A program made the position numbers and the translations under genes. Positions 25,501 to 35,043 of a DNA stretch of 64,000 nt are shown here, one piece after another. Below the pieces are notes generated by a model. That model did not search any database. It saw only the letters and a program-made list of their open reading frames with translations, and had not been told where the DNA came from. Each line of letters starts with the position of its first letter. Within the stretch, counting starts at the first letter, position 1. Source of the stretch: Chryseobacterium gleum (GTDB lineage Bacteria > Bacteroidota > Bacteroidia > Flavobacteriales_D > Crocinitomicaceae); the NCBI GenBank assembly GCA_945897805.1, contig CAMDFX010000011.1, positions 48,088 through 112,087 on the forward strand, read 5' to 3'.

Positions 25501-25964
25501 AAACATGTATCGGAGATCCGATTGTTTTGTCGTCATTTGATTTTGGGTTCATTGATAGTTATGTGTGGAATACAGGCCAAACAGGTTCGCAAATTTCGAC
25601 GTCAGTTCAAGGTTATTACTATCTTACTGGAACAAATGAATGTGGTTCATATACAGATTCTGCTTTCGTTTTAACTGACGTTTGTGTCATTGATTTTCCA
25701 AATGTTTTCACACCAGATGGAAATGGAGAAAACCCAGTATTTACATCACTTCAACAACCTGATGGATTTAAAACATTTAAATGTCAAATTTTTAACCGTT
25801 GGGGTGATTTGATGTATGAATATGACAACGTTTTTGGTTCTTGGGATGGGAAAGTTAATGGAAATGAAGCTTCAGAAGGAGTTTATTTTTATAAGGTTAC
25901 TGCTGTGACAGTAAATAATAAAGATTTAACTAGACAAGGATTCTTTCATTTAATTAGAAAATAA
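22590..25964 (+). CDS. T9SS type B cargo with CUB-like and P domains (copy 2, expanded)
   Basis: The 1124-residue paralogue of the 19131 product has the same order: signal peptide, CUB-like domain (about 54-162), Ig-like region, P-like domain (about 327-509), Ig-like modules and type B C-terminal domain (about 1034-1124). It is 154 residues longer. The difference is a repeated module beginning at the motif DVCGDSIG, present twice here (near 24800 and 25250) and once in copy 1. It should be exported by Sec plus T9SS and exposed on the surface. The C-terminal ~90 residues are nearly identical to copy 1 (QPDGFKTFKCQIFNRWGDLM), which points to a recent duplication or gene conversion. Confidence 0.9.
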   Translation: MKKIILSIFAALSIGSSAFGQINITDPDFGPTNPIDCASYQDGGAINFFDNGANGNYAPNSADTITICPDIANQTTWPKVSVTFATNIGFTFDINPTDTLYIFDGPNTSAPLLTALNAGVNLTGGSYSASFENNPSGCLTFVFHSDGASEGTGWGAGITCGNPAQPFYPQMEAFVNGGSINVMNPIDTGYVDVCLYDTIMLVAKPLFPYSSNVTGIGYSQTLTNINYDWNVTGTGPLNVNNDTVYFIPQTRNGFYVSLQMTDVFPQLIQTFCKIRVSQLPSFAGTGPVDPIICINESTQLVGGTTATDTVGVDFPDGSFILGGVVAGLTYLPDGNGQQYTTTITMTDFPSGSTFSNAGDLQEICLTMEHSFIGDLEIWLTCPNGTQVWLANAYTGAGPLAGGFGGGGIYLGSANDNGNGTPGVGWEYCFSTVNYTWGDMAAELAAGNTIPTTVTPTTTAGNSMNPNGVYSPTTSFADFTGCPLNGDWTVHVQDNQGIDDGYIFEWGLNFNSNLFPNNESYQNTIVDEYWMNDPSIISGMNDTLIVVQPSGPGTYNYTYVVEDNFGCFYDTTVAITVKQPIVLNLPSEICQYFYTSTLSTGTNDGQWSFYNSPGTPTFQADNVNTTFNFPVAGLYHLVYSDTSCTNKDTAIINIVDAPNFNFASDFFNCPNETEYLFFADSSLVAEFNWGLSNPALDTLFEANLAQGTYTASYTMLLGCVRDTTFTIITQPETNLFNYADVCGDSIGMVLNTGYPNGVWSVLSAPGNNPVVFSNPGGLQTSANIADYGTYVFTYTELGCNDTDTVDIVFTPQPWFSITDASTCFDVPHTFTALDTGFVTTYSWNTGQAGNSLTASAQGQYTLTGSNVCGTLSVTANLTIIPGVTLFDYPDVCGDSIGLVINTGFPTGTWSTIAGPGILSPPVFSNIDSLQTSVTITNYGTYTFIFDQDVCSDVDTVQIKFTPYPWLSVADGETCIGDPIVLSSFDFGFIDSYVWNTGQTGSQISTSVQGYYYLTGTNECGSYTDSAFVLTDVCVIDFPNVFTPDGNGENPVFTSLQQPDGFKTFKCQIFNRWGDLMYEYDNVFGSWDGKVNGNEASEGVYFYKVTAVTVNNKDLTRQGFFHLIRK

Positions 25965-25986
25965 ATAAATAATACTTTAATTTATC

Positions 25987-26016
25987 AAAGCCGATTCACT
26001 TGAATCGGCTTTTTTT
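25987..26016 (+). terminator. Terminator after cassette 2
   Basis: Stem AGCCGATTC/GAATCGGCT (perfect 9 bp) with an ACTT loop, then seven T. It lies between the cargo gene and prmC. Confidence 0.92.
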
Positions 26017-26043
26017 ATGGACTTTTGCATTAAAATAGAAAAC

Positions 26044-28930
<2,887 letters not shown>

Positions 28931-28980
28931 GTGTTTGTTTTTCAAAATTAAGAAGGTGACTCGAGATCTTTTGAGTAATA

Positions 28981-29010
28981 TCGTAATATCGTAATATTCC
29001 GATATTACGA
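28981..29010. repeat. Dispersed intergenic palindrome, copy 1 (after ligA)
   Basis: Perfect 10-bp arms TCGTAATATC (28981-28990) and GATATTACGA (29001-29010) enclose GTAATATTCC. The centre is one base from the palindromic GGAATATTCC of copies 2 and 4. No T run follows, so it is not a classical terminator. Confidence 0.85.
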
Positions 29011-29105
29011 ATAATCGCCAAGATACATTTTTAGTCAACTTTTCAGTATTTTCTCGAATTGAAAATTTCTTTAAAACAAATTGGATTTAAGACTTCAATT
29101 TTAAT

Positions 29106-29113
29106 TAATTTTG
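29106..29113 (+). promoter_or_regulatory. -7 box TAATTTTG upstream of dapA
   Basis: A perfect TAnnTTTG lies 20 bases before the ATG at 29134. A TTG at 29081-29083 could be the -33 element with a 22-base spacer. Confidence 0.5.
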
Positions 29114-29133
29114 CTCAACATAAATATTAAGTC

Positions 29134-30009
29134 ATGAATATTTTTAAAGGCACTGGAGTAGCTTTGGTTACTCCATTTAATTCTGATTTTTCAATTGATT
29201 TTGAAGGGTTAAAAAAATTGGTTCAATTGCAGATTGATGGAGGAACAGATTTTTTGGTAGTTCAAGGAACAACCGGTGAGTCACCAACTTTGAGTGCAGA
29301 GGAAAAGCGTCAAATTCTTGACATTGTTTTAGAGGTAAATAATGGGAAATTAAGAGTAGTTTTTGGAGCAGGGGGAAATGACACGGTAAAAGTAGCTGAG
29401 ACGATTTCAAAGATTCCTGCAGGAGTTGATGGAATATTGTCAGTATCACCCTATTATAATAAGCCTACGCAAGAAGGAATATTTCAACATTATAAGTTCT
29501 TAGCAGAATCGACTGATTTACCAATTATTTTGTACAATGTTCCTGGCAGAACTGGTTCTAATGTTTTACCTGAAACTACATTGCGTTTGGCTGAAATTTC
29601 GAATATAGTTGCCGTGAAGGAAGCATCAGGTAATTTTGACCAAATAATGGAAATAATAAGATGTCGTCCAGATGGTTTTGGTGTTTTATCTGGCGATGAT
29701 GCAATCACAATGCCTTTAATTGCAGCAGGAGCAGACGGTGTAATTTCTGTAGTAGCAAATGCATTTCCTGAAAAGTTTTCTGCAATGGTTAGTGCATCTT
29801 TGAGAGGTGATTTAGCTTTTGCAAGAGAATATCATTATGAATTAATTCCAATTACCAGAATGTTTTTTGAAGAAGGGAATCCAGGAGGAGTCAAGGTAGC
29901 TTTGGAGTATAGAAAATTAATGTCTCAAGTGATGCGTCGACCGTTAATACCTGTTTCCAATGGTTTGGCTAATAGAATTGTCAGTGAATCTAAAATTCTT
30001 TTAGGATAG
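29134..30009 (+). CDS. dapA: 4-Hydroxy-tetrahydrodipicolinate synthase
   Basis: DapA condenses pyruvate with aspartate semialdehyde, the first committed step to lysine and diaminopimelate for peptidoglycan. The 291-residue TIM barrel shows the GTTGE loop near residue 45, the catalytic tyrosine in SPYYNKPTQEG (about 108) and the Schiff-base lysine in VAVKEASGN (about 163). Length is normal. It appears monocistronic, with its own -7 box and a terminator (30034-30068). Confidence 0.96.
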   Translation: MNIFKGTGVALVTPFNSDFSIDFEGLKKLVQLQIDGGTDFLVVQGTTGESPTLSAEEKRQILDIVLEVNNGKLRVVFGAGGNDTVKVAETISKIPAGVDGILSVSPYYNKPTQEGIFQHYKFLAESTDLPIILYNVPGRTGSNVLPETTLRLAEISNIVAVKEASGNFDQIMEIIRCRPDGFGVLSGDDAITMPLIAAGADGVISVVANAFPEKFSAMVSASLRGDLAFAREYHYELIPITRMFFEEGNPGGVKVALEYRKLMSQVMRRPLIPVSNGLANRIVSESKILLG

Positions 30010-30033
30010 TTCATAAAGGGTTTTTGATATTTA

Positions 30034-30068
30034 AAGCTACTTCAATAATCTTGGAGTAGCTTTTTTGT
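30034..30068 (+). terminator. Terminator after dapA
   Basis: Stem AAGCTACTTCAA/TTGGAGTAGCTT (one G-U pair) with a 5-base loop, followed by T-rich sequence. Confidence 0.82.
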
Positions 30069-30176
30069 TTTAAGGGCGCATTATTTTGATATTTCGTAAT
30101 GTTTGAATGAACTTTAATGTTTGCATTTAATAAAGAGCGTGATCAAAATTTTTAGATTTGAAAATACTGCAAGTCT

Positions 30177-30210
30177 TTTCGTCATATCGGAATATTCCGA
30201 TATGACGAAA
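30177..30210. repeat. Dispersed intergenic palindrome, copy 2 (before the ArsR gene)
   Basis: A 34-bp perfect palindrome: arm TTTCGTCATATC (30177-30188), centre GGAATATTCC, arm GATATGACGAAA (30199-30210). It lies between dapA and the ArsR-type gene, 80 bases before the latter's ATG. It could in principle also be an operator, but its relatives elsewhere argue for a dispersed element. Confidence 0.88.
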
Positions 30211-30289
30211 TAAATAAAAAAATGATTTTTATTTGATATTACTACAATTTATTCATATCTTAGTTTTCATTCTTAACACCTTTTAAACC

Positions 30290-30679
30290 ATGGGCACAAC
30301 AAAAAAACACATTCACTCAGCACAACAGCTTGAAATGGCAAGGATTTTCAAAGCATTAAGCCATCCTGCTAGAATCGCAATTGTAGATCACTTATTGATA
30401 AATGACAGCCTGAACAGCAAGGATTTATGTTCGAAGATTGATCTTGCACAATCAACAATTTCTGAACATCTTAAAATTTTGTTTGAGGCTGGAATAATAG
30501 GTGGTATTGATGTTGGAAATAGTTCATATTTTCAAATATTAAATCAGGCATTAGATAAAATGTCAGTTTATATCAAAAAAGTGTATCCAGATTTTTCTTT
30601 TAATGAAAGGTTAAAAGTTTTTCCATTTGCAAAAGCGCAACCAAGTATTTTTTATCAAAACTTATACAATAACTCTTGA
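30290..30679 (+). CDS. ArsR-family winged-helix transcriptional regulator
   Basis: The 129-residue protein has an ArsR/SmtB winged-helix domain: ARIFKALSHPARIAIVDHLL (about 17-36), recognition helix around LAQSTISEHLKIL, then a beta wing with GIDVGNSSYFQI. The classic metal-binding ELCVCDL motif is not present (NSKDLCSKIDL in its place, with one Cys), so metal sensing is uncertain. The ligand and target genes are unknown. It is convergent with the SKYDA-repeat gene, and the perfect palindrome at 30177-30210 upstream might be its binding site. Confidence 0.85.
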   Translation: MGTTKKHIHSAQQLEMARIFKALSHPARIAIVDHLLINDSLNSKDLCSKIDLAQSTISEHLKILFEAGIIGGIDVGNSSYFQILNQALDKMSVYIKKVYPDFSFNERLKVFPFAKAQPSIFYQNLYNNS

Positions 30680-30724
30680 TAATTAGAATTATTTTCATTG
30701 ATTATTGTGATTATCGCAAAAAAA

Positions 30725-30747
30725 AAGCTGAATTTTTTATTCAGCTT
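30725..30747 (-). terminator. Terminator of the SKYDA-repeat gene
   Basis: Perfect stem AAGCTGAAT/ATTCAGCTT with a 5-base loop. On the minus strand it is followed by an extended T run and lies 20 bases after the gene stop (30768). Confidence 0.88.
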
Positions 30748-30767
30748 CATTCAAAATACACAAATAA

Positions 30768-31106
30768 TCAATACATCTTGGCCATTTTCGCATTGTTTTT
30801 CCAGCCAGCATCATATTTACTGTCGGAAAAGAAGATAATGATGTCCGCATCATATTTGCTATCTACAAAGAATATTTTCTTTTTTGCATCATATTTACTT
30901 TCTGTAAAAAACCACAATCCTTTGTTCTCTACTGCATCATATTTTGAGTTGCATTTAAACACAACTAAATCAGCATCATACTTTGAGCTTGCAACAAATA
31001 CTTTTACATCCGCATCGTATTTGGAACTACAAGAGAATACTTGTTGAGCAACTGGGGACAATGAAAATCCAATAGTTAAAAGTCCCAATAAAAATATTTT
31101 TTTCAT
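30768..31106 (-). CDS. Secreted SKYDA-repeat protein (DUF6150-like)
   Basis: The 112-residue protein has a signal peptide (about 1-20, ending PVAQ). The mature part is almost entirely six repeats of about 14-17 residues, each containing SKYDA preceded by a hydrophobic beta-strand-like stretch (for example KVFVAS, KIFFVD, IIIFFSD). This matches the Bacteroidota family I know as DUF6150; its function is unknown. The repeats suggest a short solenoid or beta-helix. It probably sits in the periplasm or is attached to a surface. Its terminator is at 30725-30747. Confidence 0.8.
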   Translation of the reverse strand: MKKIFLLGLLTIGFSLSPVAQQVFSCSSKYDADVKVFVASSKYDADLVVFKCNSKYDAVENKGLWFFTESKYDAKKKIFFVDSKYDADIIIFFSDSKYDAGWKNNAKMAKMY

Positions 31107-31168
31107 TTTTATAAATTTTTGATAGGTGGTAAAATTACAATTTTAGAATATCAATGACAAAACCTTCG

Positions 31169-31176
31169 TAACTTTG
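31169..31176 (+). promoter_or_regulatory. -7 box TAACTTTG upstream of nrnA
   Basis: A perfect TAnnTTTG. It rules out the alternative start at 31174, which would lie inside the box, and supports the ATG at 31225. Confidence 0.6.
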
Positions 31177-31224
31177 TTTACCTTTTTAGTTATTTACAGA
31201 GAAAAAATAGAGAGACATCATTCA

Positions 31225-32232
31225 ATGAATATTTACAAAGAAATAGTTAATGAAATTCAAATAGCGAATTACATTGTAATAACATCACATAAATCGCCCG
31301 ATGGAGATTCTGTTGGAAGCAGTATTGCAATGCTCGAATTTTGCAAATCACTTGGGAAAAAAGCAATTATTTGTCACCCTGATCCAGCACCAGATTTTTT
31401 AATGTGGTTGAATGGGACAAATGAAATTTTAAGCTTCGAGAAAAATGAAAAGTTAGTTCAAGAAAAAATTCAAACTGCAGATTTAATTTTTTGTCTTGAT
31501 TACAATGAAGCGGGTAGGGTAGGAAAAGAGATGCAACCATTTTTGGAGGCAGCTTCAGCTAAAAAAATAATGATTGATCACCATTTAAATCCATCGGGAT
31601 TTGCGGATATAACCTTATCTGATCCAACTATTTGTTCCACTTGCCAAATCATTTATGATGTAATTGAATTTTCTGAAAATATCAATTTATTAAACGCTTC
31701 AATTGGAACTGCGCTTTATTTGGGAATAATGACAGACACAGGTTCATTTCGTTTTCCTTCAGTGCAAGTTAGAACACATCAAATTTTAGCCTCTCTTATA
31801 GATAATGGGGTCAAACATTTTGAAATTCATGAAAATGTTTTTGATACAAACACGCTGGATAGACTGCGCTTGAGAGGTTATGCTTGCTCAGAGAAACTCG
31901 AAATTTTGTCTCGTAATCAAGTGGCAATTATTTCTCTGACCAAGGAAGAATTAAAGAGATTTAATCATCAAAAAGGCGATACAGAAGGATTGGTAAACGT
32001 GGCATTATCCATCCAAGGAATAAAAGTAGCAGTTTTATTTACCGAGGCAGATGAATATGTGAAGATAAGTTTTAGGTCGAAAGGCAAAGAGAATCCAATC
32101 AATCAGTTGGCGTCCATTTATTTTTCAGGCGGAGGACACGCAAACGCTTCAGGCGGTAGATTTGATGGTCCTATAGAAGATGCAATAAAACTTTTCAAAG
32201 AAATTGTTTCTAATTACATAAAAGCTATTTAA
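31225..32232 (+). CDS. nrnA: DHH-family nanoRNase/pAp phosphatase (NrnA-like)
   Basis: The 335-residue protein has the DHH phosphoesterase metal-binding motifs: TSHKSPDGDSVGSS near the N-terminus, FCLDYNEAGR, and MIDHHLNP. The DHHA1 domain with GGGHANASGG follows near the C-terminus. NrnA degrades oligoribonucleotides of 2-5 residues and hydrolyses 3'-phosphoadenosine-5'-phosphate. Start chosen at ATG 31225 because the promoter box is at 31169-31176. The two FKBP-like lipoprotein genes follow with 1- and 2-base gaps, so the three are cotranscribed. Confidence 0.93.
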   Translation: MNIYKEIVNEIQIANYIVITSHKSPDGDSVGSSIAMLEFCKSLGKKAIICHPDPAPDFLMWLNGTNEILSFEKNEKLVQEKIQTADLIFCLDYNEAGRVGKEMQPFLEAASAKKIMIDHHLNPSGFADITLSDPTICSTCQIIYDVIEFSENINLLNASIGTALYLGIMTDTGSFRFPSVQVRTHQILASLIDNGVKHFEIHENVFDTNTLDRLRLRGYACSEKLEILSRNQVAIISLTKEELKRFNHQKGDTEGLVNVALSIQGIKVAVLFTEADEYVKISFRSKGKENPINQLASIYFSGGGHANASGGRFDGPIEDAIKLFKEIVSNYIKAI

Positions 32233-32233
32233 G

Positions 32234-32758
32234 ATGGAATTAAAATTTTTGTTTTTCACTGTGTCGGTTTCGCTTTTTATGTCTTGTCAAGAGGAACCGA
32301 AAAAGGAGATAGAAGTAAACTGGACAACACAAAAATCTTCAGATTTCAGTAAGAATTTAGCTATAGAAGAAGACATTGATATCAAAATATTTCTTCAAAG
32401 AAAAAAGGAGTGGAAAATAACTGACACTGGCTCCGGATTGAGGTTTTTTATTTACAAAAATGGAAATGGTCCTATTGCCGAAAGTGGAATGACTGCCGAA
32501 GTAAAATTTGAGATTTCTAAATTGGACGGCACAATCTGCTACAAAACAACAGGTTCTGCTACTGAGAGGTTTAGAATAGATAAAAGTGAAATCGAAACAG
32601 GGGTGCAAGAAGGAATCAAATATATGCATGTTGGTGATAAAATAAAAATGATTATTCCAAGTCATTTAGGCCATGGTTTAGTTGGTGATTTTGATAAAAT
32701 TCCACCATTGACGACTTTGGTGGTAGATTTAGAACTAGTGTCATTGAGAAAAAGTTAG
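32234..32758 (+). CDS. FKBP-type peptidyl-prolyl isomerase-like lipoprotein (single domain)
   Basis: The 174-residue protein has a lipoprotein signal (lipobox SLFMSC, Cys 18) and one FKBP-like domain (about 60-170, with GLVGDFDKIPPLTTLVVDLELV at the end; typical AYG-x-P-x-T-L becomes GLVGDFDKIPPLTTL). It is probably a periplasm-facing lipoprotein. GldI, an FKBP lipoprotein needed for gliding in Flavobacterium, is a comparable family member, but identity with GldI is not claimed. Catalytic competence is uncertain because the active-site pattern is diverged. It is followed 2 bases later by a second, two-domain FKBP protein. Confidence 0.8.
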   Translation: MELKFLFFTVSVSLFMSCQEEPKKEIEVNWTTQKSSDFSKNLAIEEDIDIKIFLQRKKEWKITDTGSGLRFFIYKNGNGPIAESGMTAEVKFEISKLDGTICYKTTGSATERFRIDKSEIETGVQEGIKYMHVGDKIKMIIPSHLGHGLVGDFDKIPPLTTLVVDLELVSLRKS

Positions 32759-32760
32759 TT

Positions 32761-33627
32761 ATGATTAAAGATATTACAGCCATTTTAGGTATAAGTTTAC
32801 TGGTCTTTTCTTGCAATACAGAAGGGATTAAGAAAGATTCAATAAATAAAAGTGAAATTTCTAAAAAGGAAACATCAGATAAAGTTCAAATTGTTTCTGA
32901 TGCAAAGGAAAATTTAAAGCCAAAGAAAATTATCATTGCAGATGAAGATAAAAAAACTGGAATTCAAATCAACTGGTTTGTACAAGGCAAAGGCACCTAT
33001 TTGGCAGATGGAGAAGTTGTTAAAATCAACTACGACGTTAGATTAACTGATGGGACTTTAGTAGATGGAAATGAATTATTGAAACGAGATTGGTTACCAT
33101 TTTTAGTGGGTTATGGTATGCAAACAAAAGGGTGGGATATTGCTTTTAAAAAATTAAGAGTAGGTGATTTTGTTGAAATTAGATTACCTGGAAATATGGC
33201 TAGAGGTAAAGCAGGAGTCAAAGGATTGATTCCACCAAATTCGGTAAATATTATTCATTTAAGAGTTCTTGGCAAAATTTCACCAACAAGAATTATTGAC
33301 GGGACAAAAGTTTGGTTACTTGAGGAAAATCAATCGAATAAATTGAGAGCGACAGTAGAAAACACAGTTGAATTTCATTACATGGTTGGAACTAAATCTA
33401 ATCCCAAATATGACATAAGTTATCGAAGAAACCAACCGTATGAATTGAAATTTTCTGATTTTGGGATTGTTAAAGGTCTAAAAAAAGCGTTAATTTCTGC
33501 TAAAAGAGCTGACAAAATTTGGATACTTGTTCCTCCTTCTGAAGCCTATGGAGACAGAGGTTTAGTTGACATCGTGAAGCCAGGAGAAAGTCTTTTTTAT
33601 GATATTTTTGTTACCGATGTTCGATGA
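32761..33627 (+). CDS. FKBP-type lipoprotein with two FKBP-like domains
   Basis: The 288-residue protein has a lipobox (LLVFSC, Cys 18), a Lys/Ser-rich linker (about 20-65) and two FKBP-like domains. The first (about 70-172) has the pattern DGTLVDGNELL...GWDIAFKKLRVGD...LIPPNSVNIIHLRVL. The second (about 180-288) has GIVKGLKKALISAKRADKIWILVPPSEAYGDRGLVDIV, closer to the family consensus. It is likely a periplasmic folding factor anchored to a membrane by lipid, encoded with its single-domain neighbour. Such tandem arrangements fit envelope protein folding. The substrate is unknown. Confidence 0.8.
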   Translation: MIKDITAILGISLLVFSCNTEGIKKDSINKSEISKKETSDKVQIVSDAKENLKPKKIIIADEDKKTGIQINWFVQGKGTYLADGEVVKINYDVRLTDGTLVDGNELLKRDWLPFLVGYGMQTKGWDIAFKKLRVGDFVEIRLPGNMARGKAGVKGLIPPNSVNIIHLRVLGKISPTRIIDGTKVWLLEENQSNKLRATVENTVEFHYMVGTKSNPKYDISYRRNQPYELKFSDFGIVKGLKKALISAKRADKIWILVPPSEAYGDRGLVDIVKPGESLFYDIFVTDVR

Positions 33628-33669
33628 AAAGTTCGAAATTTTCGTTACATTCGCACAATTAAATAATTT

Positions 33670-33744
33670 CGGGATGTAGCTTAGTCCGGTTAAAGTGCGC
33701 GTCTGGGGGGCGCGAGATCAGAGGTTCGAATCCTCTTATCCCGA
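33670..33744 (+). tRNA. tRNA-Pro (GGG anticodon)
   Basis: A cloverleaf of 75 bases: acceptor CGGGATG/TATCCCG, D stem GCTT/AAGT, anticodon stem CGCGT/GCGCG around CTGGGGG (anticodon GGG), T arm AGAGG-TTCGAAT-CCTCT, discriminator A. C at position 1 is typical of proline tRNAs. CCA is not encoded. Confidence 0.94.
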
Positions 33745-33786
33745 CTTGAATTAGTTAAATAACACAAAAAATAAACACAATAACAT

Positions 33787-34743
33787 ATGAGAAAAATAGC
33801 GTTATTTTTATTTATAGGTTTAAGTTTTTCAGTGATTAGTCAACAAGCAATTGACACAGTTGAAACAGCCAGAGGTCAAATGGTAATTTATGCCAATCGT
33901 ACTTGGAAAATGCTTGAAGACACGAAGTTTGATGGCGTATTAAATCAAGATATTCACGATTATATTACTACCGAAACTGCATTAAATTTTGTTCAAACTT
34001 GGGACAATGATGTTTGTTTTACTTCAGATAGAAAAAATGATTTATCTAAACTACAAGATACTTTATGGTTATGTTTGTCCGATAGTATTTCAAATGCTTT
34101 TGTGGTTCCAAACCCCGGTTACATAACTTCTAGATATGGTTATAGAAAAGGGCGCTATCACAATGGGATAGATATTGGATTAAATGTTGGTGACACAGTT
34201 CGTGCTGCATGGTCAGGGAAAATAAGATACGCAAAATTTAACGATGGAGGTTTCGGCAATTTAGTAATTATTCGCCATGAAAACGGTTTAGAAACCTTCT
34301 ATGCGCACTTGAGTCAGCACCTAGTATTTCCAAATGATGAAATTAAAGCGGGAGATCCTATTGGACTAGGCGGAAATACTGGACGATCTTTTGGTCCGCA
34401 TTTGCACTTTGAAGTCCGTTTCTACGACGCTCCAATAAATCCAGAAGAAATGATTGATTTTGCATCTAAAGGAGTGAAAGATGAGAATTTATTCGTGCAC
34501 AAAGGGTTGTTCAGACCAGGTGCAAAACCAACAGATTACTATGAAGAGCATGATCACGTCACTGAAAGAGTTGCATCAGTTGTGAAGCCAGTTGCAACAA
34601 AAAAATACTACAAAGTAAGACCGGGTGATACATTATCTGAAATTGCAACAAAAAATAAAACAACCATTTCTTCTATTTGTAAATTAAATGGAATGAGAGA
34701 ATCTACGACACTCCAAATAGGAAAATCTTTAAGAGTTAAATAA
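33787..34743 (+). CDS. M23 peptidase with C-terminal LysM domain
   Basis: The 318-residue secreted protein has a signal peptide (about 1-19). An M23 LytM-type metallopeptidase domain follows (about 115-225), with zinc ligands in HNGIDIG and HLHFEVR. A C-terminal LysM domain ends the protein (about 272-318, KVRPGDTLSEIA). M23 enzymes cut peptide cross-links in peptidoglycan, and LysM binds glycan. All zinc ligands look intact, so it should be active rather than an EnvC-like activator. It lies right after tRNA-Pro and may share its transcript. The palindrome at 34822-34857 lies about 80 bases beyond its stop. Confidence 0.92.
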   Translation: MRKIALFLFIGLSFSVISQQAIDTVETARGQMVIYANRTWKMLEDTKFDGVLNQDIHDYITTETALNFVQTWDNDVCFTSDRKNDLSKLQDTLWLCLSDSISNAFVVPNPGYITSRYGYRKGRYHNGIDIGLNVGDTVRAAWSGKIRYAKFNDGGFGNLVIIRHENGLETFYAHLSQHLVFPNDEIKAGDPIGLGGNTGRSFGPHLHFEVRFYDAPINPEEMIDFASKGVKDENLFVHKGLFRPGAKPTDYYEEHDHVTERVASVVKPVATKKYYKVRPGDTLSEIATKNKTTISSICKLNGMRESTTLQIGKSLRVK

Positions 34744-34821
34744 GATTGTATAAGATTGATGGAAAGGATTTGTAAGCAAATTACGAGTCTTTTTTTGCCT
34801 AATATTTTTAATTCAGTCCTA

Positions 34822-34857
34822 ATATCGCAATATCGGAATATCGGAATATTGCGATAT
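34822..34857. repeat. Dispersed intergenic palindrome, copy 3 (after the M23 gene)
   Basis: Perfect 12-bp arms ATATCGCAATAT (34822-34833) and ATATTGCGATAT (34846-34857) enclose CGGAATATCGGA. The region repeats the words ATATCGG and GGAATAT found in the other copies. The remainder of the 300-base gap 34744-35043 is AT-rich with no gene seen. Confidence 0.82.
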
Positions 34858-35043
34858 CATTAATTTTTCACTAAAATTAAAATTTTAGCTATTTTTCACC
34901 AGTTAATTAAGAGTTTCAAACACCAACAGCCTAAATAGTTCGGATTTATCTTACCAATATCCTGGCATTTTATCAGAATCAATTAAAAATGAGAAAAAAA
35001 GCGATTTTCTTGTCAATGCAAAATTAATTTCCTAACTTACAGC

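Noticed and set aside
30676..31047. A 123-codon plus-strand frame with repeated SASYLL-like words
   Set aside because: It is the exact antisense of the SKYDA-repeat gene; the repeats in it are reflections of that gene, which has a signal peptide and its own terminator.
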